Shown: piece by piece, positions 56,722-64,000 of the stretch
Layout: each line of letters starts with the position of its first letter
How positions within the stretch are numbered: the first letter of the stretch is position 1
Assembly: GCF_030704535.1 (NCBI RefSeq)
Contig: NC_081820.1
Coordinates: 21,889,001-21,953,000 of the forward strand
From: Vitis vinifera
Taxonomy: Eukaryota; Streptophyta; Magnoliopsida; Vitales; Vitaceae
DNA length: 64,000 nt
Direction: 5' to 3'
Translations under genes and position numbers: made by a program
The notes under the pieces: model-generated
What the model was told of the DNA's origin: nothing
Seen by the model: the letters and a program-made list of their open reading frames with translations, nothing else
Databases searched by the model: none

Positions 56722-59496
56722 ATGAGAAAAGCAATTCGAGGTGTTCTTTTGCTTTGGTTTCTGTGCTCAACAATTTTAAGGTCATGCAGGGCAAACAACT
56801 TGGTTTGTAATGAAAAGGAGAAACAAGCCCTTCTGAGCTTCAAACACGCTCTTCTTGACCCTGCAAACCAGCTGTCTTCTTGGTCTATTAAAGAAGACTG
56901 TTGTGGATGGCGAGGAGTCCACTGCAGCAATGTCACTGCTCGAGTTCTCAAGCTCGAACTTGCTGAAATGAATTTGGGAGGTGAGATTAGTCCTGCTTTA
57001 CTCAAATTAGAATTTTTGGATCACTTAGACTTGAGCTCGAATGATTTTAAAGGTTCTCCAATTCCAAGTTTCCTGGGTTCCATGGGGAGTTTGAGATATC
57101 TTAACCTCAACGATGCTCGATTTGCTGGACTAGTTCCTCATCAGCTTGGAAATCTCTCGACTCTTCGTCACCTGGATCTGGGATATAACAGCGGGCTGTA
57201 CGTTGAGAATCTTGGTTGGATTTCTCATCTTGCTTTTTTGAAGTACCTAAGCATGGATTCGGTCGACCTTCACAGGGAAGTCCATTGGCTTGAATCCGTG
57301 TCTATGTTCCCTTCTCTTTCAGAGCTGCACTTGTCCGAATGTAAACTTGATAGCAATATGACTTCATCTCTTGGGTATGACAATTTCACATCTCTCACAT
57401 TTCTTGATCTTTCAGAGAACAAAATCAATCAAGAAATGCCAAATTGGTTGTTTAATCTCAGTAGTCTTGCTTTTTTAAGTCTATCAGAAAATCAATTCAA
57501 GGGGCAAATTCCAGAGTCCTTGGGGCACTTCAAATATCTAGAATATCTTGATCTTTCTTTTAATTCCTTTCATGGTCCTATTCCTACATCCATAGGAAAC
57601 TTATCCTCCTTGAGGGAATTAAATCTTTATTATAATCGATTAAATGGTACTCTTCCTACGAGTATGGGGCGTCTTTCAAATTTGATGGCCTTGGCTCTGG
57701 GATATGACTCTATGACCGGTGCTATATCAGAAGCACATTTTACAACACTTTCAAAATTGGAGACAGTACAGATATCAGAGACATCCTTCTTTTTCAATGT
57801 GAAATCCAACTGGACTCCTCCTTTTCAGCTTCAATTTCTGTTAATTTCTTCCTGCAAGATAGGTCCCAAGTTTCCGGCATGGCTACAGACCCAAAAGTCT
57901 CTTTCCTATCTAGACTTTTCCAGGTCAGGAATTGAGGACACAGCTCCCAACTGGTTCTGGAAGTTCGCTTCATACATCGATCAGATCCATCTCTCTAATA
58001 ATCGGATATCTGGGGACTTACCCCAAGTTGTACTAAACAATACTATCATCGATTTGAGTTCTAATTGCTTCTCAGGTCGGTTGCCACGTCTCTCTCCGAA
58101 TGTTGTTGTGTTGAATATTGCTAACAATTCATTTTCGGGACCGATTTCCCCTTTCATGTGCCAAAAGATGAATGGAACAAGTAAATTGGAGGTCCTTGAC
58201 ATATCAACTAATGCTTTATCAGGGGAAATTTCTGATTGTTGGATGCATTGGCAATCTCTTATTCATATAAATATGGGAAGCAACAATCTATCTGGTAAAA
58301 TCCCCAATTCCATGGGTTCTTTGGTTGGACTTAAAGCATTGAGCTTGCACAACAATTCCTTCTATGGAGATGTACCTTCATCACTAGAGAACTGCAAGGT
58401 TTTGGGGCTGATAAATCTAAGTGACAATAAATTTTCAGGGATTATACCCAGGTGGATTGTTGAGAGGACAACTCTAATGGTTATCCATTTAAGATCCAAT
58501 AAATTCAACGGCATTATTCCTCCACAAATATGCCAACTTTCTTCTCTTATAGTATTGGATTTCGCTGATAATAATCTATCAGGAGAGATACCGAAGTGCT
58601 TGAATAATTTCAGTGCTATGGCTGAAGGACCTATCCGGGGTCAGTATGATATTTGGTATGATGCTTTGGAAGTAAAGTACGATTATGAATCTTACATGGA
58701 AAGTCTTGTTTTAGATATAAAGGGGAGGGAATCAGAGTATAAAGAGATTCTTAAATATGTTAGGGCCATCGACCTTTCAAGTAACAATTTATCAGGATCA
58801 ATCCCAGTTGAAATCTTTAGTCTCTCCGGATTGCAATTTCTAAACTTATCTTGCAATCATTTAAGGGGAATGATATCAGCGAAAATTGGAGGCATGGAAT
58901 ACTTAGAATCTTTGGATCTCTCTAGAAACCGTCTTTCAGGTGAAATTCCTCAAAGCATTGCCAATTTAACATTTCTTAGTTATCTGAACGTGTCGTACAA
59001 CAATTTTTCTGGAAGAATTCCTTCAAGCACCCAGCTTCAAAGCTTGGATCCGCTTTCTTTCTTTGGCAATGCTGAACTGTGTGGAGCCCCTCTTACGAAA
59101 AACTGCACAAAAGATGAAGAGCCTCAAGATACAAACACCGATGAAGAAAGTAGAGAACATCCTGAAATCGCATGGTTTTACATTGGCATGGGAACAGGAT
59201 TTGTTGTGGGGTTCTGGGGAGTTTGTGGAGCCCTCTTTTTCAAAAGAGCTTGGAGGCATGCTTATTTTCGGGTTCTTGATGACATGAAAGACAGGGTCTA
59301 TGTGGTTATAGCATTAAGGTTGAAATGGTTGCAAAACAACCTGAGAAGATACTTTCTCGGTAAGGGAAAAAAACATATTTTCATTACCTCATGTAAGGTT
59401 TTGCATCAAATTCAATTTTCCTCTGAACACTCATTTGTTCTTGTTGATGCTGTAGGTTCTGCCATTTTATCCCTGTTTCATCGTGTACTTAATTGA
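56722..59496 (+). CDS. LRR receptor-like protein, EIX1/EIX2-like
   Basis: As read through, a 924-residue protein. Residues 1-24 (RGVLLLWFLCSTILRSCRA) are a signal peptide. The LRRNT cap (NEKEKQALLSFKHALLDP, DCCGWRGVHC) follows, then more than twenty extracellular LRRs with LxxLxLxxNxLxGxIP repeats. A non-LRR island (about residues 640-685, YDIWYDALEVKYDYESYMES) precedes the last LRRs. After the acidic juxtamembrane stretch, one membrane segment (about residues 816-840, WFYIGMGTGFVVGFWGVCGALFF) and a short basic cytoplasmic tail with no kinase complete the layout. Such RLPs bind microbial patterns such as xylanase and signal with SOBIR1. Grape carries them in clusters. A donor at 59360 and acceptor ending 59455 define a 96-nt in-frame intron; splicing it gives 892 residues and changes the tail. 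No frameshift or stop was found, so the gene looks intact. Confidence 0.93.
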   Translation: MRKAIRGVLLLWFLCSTILRSCRANNLVCNEKEKQALLSFKHALLDPANQLSSWSIKEDCCGWRGVHCSNVTARVLKLELAEMNLGGEISPALLKLEFLDHLDLSSNDFKGSPIPSFLGSMGSLRYLNLNDARFAGLVPHQLGNLSTLRHLDLGYNSGLYVENLGWISHLAFLKYLSMDSVDLHREVHWLESVSMFPSLSELHLSECKLDSNMTSSLGYDNFTSLTFLDLSENKINQEMPNWLFNLSSLAFLSLSENQFKGQIPESLGHFKYLEYLDLSFNSFHGPIPTSIGNLSSLRELNLYYNRLNGTLPTSMGRLSNLMALALGYDSMTGAISEAHFTTLSKLETVQISETSFFFNVKSNWTPPFQLQFLLISSCKIGPKFPAWLQTQKSLSYLDFSRSGIEDTAPNWFWKFASYIDQIHLSNNRISGDLPQVVLNNTIIDLSSNCFSGRLPRLSPNVVVLNIANNSFSGPISPFMCQKMNGTSKLEVLDISTNALSGEISDCWMHWQSLIHINMGSNNLSGKIPNSMGSLVGLKALSLHNNSFYGDVPSSLENCKVLGLINLSDNKFSGIIPRWIVERTTLMVIHLRSNKFNGIIPPQICQLSSLIVLDFADNNLSGEIPKCLNNFSAMAEGPIRGQYDIWYDALEVKYDYESYMESLVLDIKGRESEYKEILKYVRAIDLSSNNLSGSIPVEIFSLSGLQFLNLSCNHLRGMISAKIGGMEYLESLDLSRNRLSGEIPQSIANLTFLSYLNVSYNNFSGRIPSSTQLQSLDPLSFFGNAELCGAPLTKNCTKDEEPQDTNTDEESREHPEIAWFYIGMGTGFVVGFWGVCGALFFKRAWRHAYFRVLDDMKDRVYVVIALRLKWLQNNLRRYFLGKGKKHIFITSCKVLHQIQFSSEHSFVLVDAVGSAILSLFHRVLN

Positions 59497-60134
59497 ATGT
59501 ATTTGTCTCAGACGACATGAATTTTGTCTTTGACAGATTTACGATGTTTAAGGGGTCGCAGCGAAAGAGAGAAGGTAATGGATGGTGGTGGAACCTGAAG
59601 AAACTGGGGAAAACATTCCAGGTGGATGTCTTCTTAACCCTCTTAACCCGATATTTTCTTATTGTACTAGTGTTCCGATGCCTCTAAAATGAAAGAAGAG
59701 GAGAAGATCGAAGAAGAGAAGTAACTTGTCATTTCAAAATTTGTATTATTCCATTGCCAAACTAAACCTTTCTATTAGTTCATTATAACCTGGTTTTAAA
59801 TATTTGCAGGGAGCACATGCATAACCTCATCAAGTTGACATGTTTCCACAACTTCAGTACTGAGACGCCTAAAGATTTTGTTCTCAAGTCTGCAGCATTT
59901 ATCAAGTTGGCGGTGTTGTTATGGATATTATACTTTATTCTATGTTATTTGCTGTTATGTTAAACTAGATAAGTTACTTCTTGTTATATATATATCATCA
60001 GAAGATGAGCATTCAGATATTTTCATAGATATCATTTGCAGGTATTTCAGCTAATGAAACAGCCACTTAGAAGTTTCCAAATCATATTGACTCAGTTTTG
60101 CTAGAAATAGAGTAACAAAGAGCACAACGAGGAA
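59497..60134. other. 3' region of the RLP gene
   Basis: Possible non-coding 3' exons occur: an acceptor-like gacag before attta at 59536, a donor-like aaggtaatgg at 59573, and ttgcag before ggagcacatg at about 59810. No further protein domain was identified. The stretch ends at the right copy of the bracketing repeat. Confidence 0.45.
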
Positions 60135-60697
60135 ACTAAGATGGTGGTGCTTTAGCTCCATCCCCATTGAAATGTTAATAGAATTGGGATTTGGGGGAAG
60201 CACAAGCTTAATTTTCAAAGCCAAGGAAATCTTTTTCAGATATTAAATTATTGAAGTAAAGAGAGATCTTCACAAGTCTTGATAGTTTGTTTCCTAGCGT
60301 TTACCCGATGGTCTAAGTCCACAAATTTGAATGGTACTCAAAGACTTTCGAGATCAGTTGATTGACTTTGTTGTTCTCTTTGAGCGGCAGTCCAACATTT
60401 GGACATATCCAAAGGAGCCTTAAGTGCCTTTTATTATTATTATTATTATTTTACCATTTATGTGGTGGAGAATGCAGAAAATGCATCAAAGTCATTGATA
60501 TGAAAACCAGCCATTGACCCAATGTCTTGCAACTTGGAGGCAAAACACTTAAAAAAGTACATATTGGATTAACAAAATATAGGAGGAAAATCATTTTCCA
60601 TGAAATAGTATATATTGGTAAAAAGAAAAAACTGATTTTTTATGTTACCTGTGGGGTTTTGATTGCAGAAAACATGAGCTTGTAACCATAAGGAGCC
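60135..60697. repeat. Right copy of the repeat bracketing the RLP gene
   Basis: Colinear with 55850-56325 through the same landmarks (ggtggtgcttta, ccccattgaa, gcacaagctt, tttcagatattaaat, gtctaagtccaca, aatgcatcaaagtcattgatat, gaggaaaatcat). It carries an extra segment of about 80 bases before the end. No RLP coding sequence follows it; instead the 310-330-bp array begins at about 60715. Confidence 0.85.
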
Positions 60698-60714
60698 CTT
60701 GAATTATATTATAT

Positions 60715-62400
60715 ATATGCCTCTGCTTCTTTTGGGGTCAGTTGATTAACTTTAGGTTAAATCTAGTTTTTGAAAAATTTGAGGGAAAGAAAATAAAGAG
60801 GAAACAAATTATAATTCTACACCCAAAAATATACCTTAGCAAACCATAACTTTCAAGTAATCAATTATATGAACTCAACGGCCCCCCACTTGTTTTAAAC
60901 ATTGATTATATGACATTAAATTCTTACATTTTGAATCACAATTTCTCCCTTGGTAAAAGTCATATTTATGGAGGTCTTGGGAAGTTTGTCTCCATGCGTT
61001 TACCATGAACTATAAGCCCTTGTATTTGATAGTAGTGAAGACTTTGGGGTTAGTTGATTAACTTTATGCTAGGTTTGGTTTTTGGAAAATTTGAGAGGGA
61101 ATGCATAGGAAATAAATATAAGGGAAAAAAAAATTGTCATTCTAAACCCAGAAATCTGCATTAGCAAATCCATAGCTTTCAAGTAATCAACTATATGAAC
61201 TCAAAGGGCCCCTCCACGTGTTTTAAACATCAATTATATGGCATTAAATTCTTGCATTTTGGATTGCTGGGCATGAGTCATCTTTGTGGAGGTCTTAGGA
61301 AGTTTGTCTCCATGCGTTTATCGTGAACTATAAATCATTGTATTTAATTATAGTAAAGACTTTTGGGATCAGTTGAATGACTTTAAGGTTAAGTTTGATT
61401 TTTGGATTGCTTGGCATGAGTCATCTTTGTGGAGGTCTTAGGAAGTTTGTCTCCATGCGTTTATCGTGAACTATAAATCATTGTATTTAATTATAGTAAA
61501 GACTTTTGGGATCAGTTGAATGACTTTAAGGTTAAGTTTGATTTTTGGAAATTTGAGGGAGAATGGGAGGGAAATAAAATAGTGAGGGGAAATTGTCATT
61601 TTGTGTCATCTTTACGGAAGTCTTAGGAAGTTTGTCTTCATGTGTTTACCATGAACTACAAGTCCTTGTATTTGATAATTGTGAAGACTTTTGGATTAGT
61701 TGATTAACTTTAGGATAGGTATAGTTTTTGGAAAACTTGAGAGGGCATTGGAAATAAATACAAAGAAAAAAAATTGTCATTCTAAACCTAGAAATTTGCA
61801 TTAGAAAACCCATAGCTTTCAAGTAATCAACTATATGAACTTAAAGGCCCCTCCACTTGTTTTAAACATGTATTATGTGGCATTAAAATATTACATTTTG
61901 GATCACAATTTCTCCCTTGGCATAAGTCATCTTTATGGAGGTCTTGGGCAGTTTGTCTCTATGCATTTACCATGAACTATAAGTCCTTGCATTTGATAAT
62001 AGTGAAGACTTTGCGTTCAGTTGATTAACTTTAGGCTAAGTTTGGTTTCTGAAAAATTTGAGGGAGAATGGAAGGGAAAGAAATTAGTGAGGAACAATTG
62101 TCATTCTACGTTAGCAAACCACAACTTTTAAGTAATCAATTATATGAACTCAAAAGGCCCCTCTACTTGTTTTAAACATTGATTGTATGACATTAAATTC
62201 TTGCATTTTGGATCCCAGTTTCTCCCTTGGCATGAGTCATCTTTTTTGAGGTCTTGTAAAATTTGTCTTGATGCATTTACATGGACTATAAGTCCTTGTA
62301 TTAGGATAATAGTGAAGATTTTGGGGGGCAGTTGATTACCTTTAGGCTAAGTTTGGTTTTTGTAAAATTTAAGGGAGAATGTGAAGGAAAGAAAATAAAG
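60715..62400. repeat. Decayed tandem array, unit about 310-330 bp
   Basis: The motif aagtaatcaa(t/c)tatatgaact recurs at about 60855, 61181, 61821 and 62130. The motif agtttgtct(c/t)(c/t)atgc(g/a)tttacc recurs at about 60989, 61302, 61446, 61630, 61951 and 62263. Each unit also has a (t/g)tcagttgattaacttta(g/t)g(c/t)taagtttggttttt segment. Units are diverged except for one recent internal duplication (61261-61546). No open frame persists. The core motif is related to the RLP-flanking repeats. Confidence 0.85.
61261..61546. repeat. 143-bp near-identical tandem duplication inside the array
   Basis: Units at 61261-61403 and 61404-61546 both run from ggattgct(g/t)ggcatgagtc to aaggttaagtttgatttttgg. 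By eye they differ at about one base, in contrast to the older divergence between the other array units. Confidence 0.9.
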
Positions 62401-62700
62401 AGGAAAATATAAGGAAAGAAAAAGTGAAAAAAAAAATTGAAACCAATTAATTATTTTAGAAGGTTAATTTCATTCATCTTCTCTATGGTTTTGGATAGAA
62501 ACATCTAACCCTTATTGGTTTAAAATTTCATTAAATACCTTTTATATTTTTTTCATTTATTATTTTTATTCACCTCATCTTTTACTGAAAATAAGAGAAG
62601 TATTTGATAAAATTCAAACCAATGGGGTCAAATGATTTTCTTTTATATTTTTCATCGTAAAACTAAATACAAAAAAATTAGTTTCCTTAATATTTTTGCT

Positions 62701-64000
62701 CATATCAAGGAAGCACGAACAACCTCTAACAAGTGCCAATTTTTCCATTCAGCAACTCCATTTTGCTGGGGTGTATTGGAACAAGTAGTCTGATGAATGA
62801 TGTCATGTTCTTCCAAATACTTTTGAAGATCAGAACTCTGATATTCTCCACCATTATCACTACGCAAAACCCGAACCTTGCATTGTACTGAGTTTCAATC
62901 ATTTTATGAAAATTTTGAAACAACAAGTTCACTTCATCTTTGGTCTTCATCAAGTATAACCATGTCATTCTGGTACAATCATCAATAAAAGTAACAAATC
63001 AACGTGAGCTACTCAAAGTTGGGACTTTGGATGAGCCCTAAACATCAGAATGTATAACCATAAAAGGAAGCAGACTTTTATTCAAAATTAACGGAAACGA
63101 AGCACGATGGTTTTTAGCCAATTCACAAATATCATAACGGAAACCAGAAATATCACTCTTTGCAAACAAACTAGGAAACAATTTTTTTAAATAACCAAAG
63201 GAAGCATGTCCTAGACGTCGATGCCACAACCAAATTTCAGACTTTTTCTTCTCCTCCTCAGATCCATTTGCCATCAAGGCTTGTTGTAACTTATTTGAAT
63301 CCTTTGAATGCAAGTCCAAGTAATAGAGTTTTCCCCGCTTAATATCACAACCAATTGTCTGTCTTGTTTGGATGTCCTTAATCACACAAAATTCAAGCCA
63401 AAAAATGACAATACAAGATAAGGCTGCAGTGATTTGAGAAACTAACAAAAGATTGTAATCTAGAGATGAAACAACTAAAACAGAATCCAAATTCAAAGTA
63501 TCAATAAGAGTCAAGGATCCTTCCCCAATGACTGGGGTTGTGTTACCATTGGCTGTGGAAACAATTTTTTGTGAGGAAGGTCTAAAGGGTGAAACCTGTC
63601 TAGAATCAAAAGTCATATGATCTGTAACACCATAATCAATTATCAATGCACTATTAATAACAGGTGTAAAAGTATTTAAAAACTTACCACCATGATTTGT
63701 AGCGGCTACCAATGCAGAGGCTTTCTCAGCAACATTAGCCTTTGTTTTTATTTCGACAACAGTTGCAATCGAGGTTTTCTTGGAATCCTTATTTCGTTGA
63801 TCACGATTATTATCAATAATAACAAAGTGGTGATAGCCTAAACATGATCTAAAGGTCCATGGTTCAAACCCTTGGTTCTTCCTTGTTTTCCTGGTCATAC
63901 CAAGAGTCATTGCTTTGAAATTGTGGGATATCCAGACTAGTAAGATCAGTCTTATTGTAGTGAATGCATTTGAAGGTTGACTTATCAATATTAGGGCTTG
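62701..64000 (-). pseudogene. Truncated copia gag-pol fragment (protease to integrase), cut by the window end
   Basis: Minus strand, entering from the right edge. The largest open segment (63988-63038) covers the gag end, a protease region (IIDYGVTDHM, where the catalytic D-S/T-G reads D-Y-G), and the pre-integrase zinc region (LWHRRLGHASFGYLKKL, with CELAKNHR but the first Cys of the CxxC pair missing). A stop and frame changes separate it from the integrase core at 62968-62726 (MTWLYLMKTKDEVNLLFQNF), which shifts frame again near 62880. Homology ends at about 62701, so RT and RNase H are missing. Protease, zinc-finger and frame damage make it inactive. Its distal end lies beyond the window. 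Confidence 0.85.

Noticed and set aside
63855-63885. Possible tRNA T-arm-like ggttcaaaccc
   Set aside because: No acceptor stem, D-arm or anticodon arm can be paired around it, and it lies within the copia fragment.
1-64000. CRISPR arrays, operons, riboswitches, rRNA, biosynthetic cluster or other multi-gene system
   Set aside because: All genes are intron-bearing or typical single plant genes with unrelated functions. The repeat arrays lack CRISPR spacing, and no RNA gene could be folded by eye.

Overview
This is plant nuclear DNA from a woody eudicot, most likely grapevine (Vitis). The evidence is AT-rich intergenic DNA, intron-rich genes with GT/AG junctions, dense copia and gypsy remnants and MITE-like repeats, and an EIX-type receptor-like protein of the kind that forms tandem clusters in grape. 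The species call is inference; the plant call is secure.

Eight protein-coding genes are supported. From left to right they are: (1) a 1,051-residue NT-C2 coiled-coil protein, + strand, 4153-8477, 8 exons; (2) SHOC1, the XPF-like meiotic crossover (ZMM) factor, - strand, 19174-9659, 10 exons; (3) an LTI65/CAP160-like stress protein, + strand, 20576-22991, 5 exons, with a cluster of ABRE/G-box elements upstream; (4) a single-exon organellar PPR protein, + strand, 31050-32606; (5) a small HMA-fold protein with no metal-binding cysteines and a Lys/Glu tail, - strand, 36852-36194; (6) a canonical HIPP with a CxxC site and a CTIM prenylation tail, - strand, 44372-42524; (7) a type II glycosyltransferase of the CAP10/rumi (DUF821) family, + strand, 51874-54514, 6 exons; (8) an EIX-like LRR receptor-like protein, + strand, 56722-59496. 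The genes have unrelated roles and are not an operon or biosynthetic cluster. Genes 1 and 2 converge, and genes 2 and 3 diverge from a shared 1.4-kb spacer.

The spacers hold the mobile DNA. A degenerate copia element in minus orientation fills 23904-30555. It has roughly 198-bp LTRs, a polypurine tract, gag zinc-knuckle and RT/RNase H remnants, and no integrase. It is split by a 1.3-kb solo LTR with a perfect 5-bp target-site duplication. Its leader carries an array of about 17 small hairpins whose paired bases covary, which is the most unusual signal in the window. A gypsy RNase H remnant lies at 38.2 kb, a 1.1-kb inverted-repeat element with arms of about 290 bp at 39458-40533, and a second broken copia gag-pol piece runs off the right edge from 62.7 kb.

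The receptor-like protein gene is bracketed by direct repeats of about 0.5 kb. Downstream of it is a decayed tandem array with a period of about 310-330 bp that shares a core motif with those repeats, pointing to repeated local duplication. No tRNA, rRNA, CRISPR or bacterial feature was seen. A new multi-gene system was not found.
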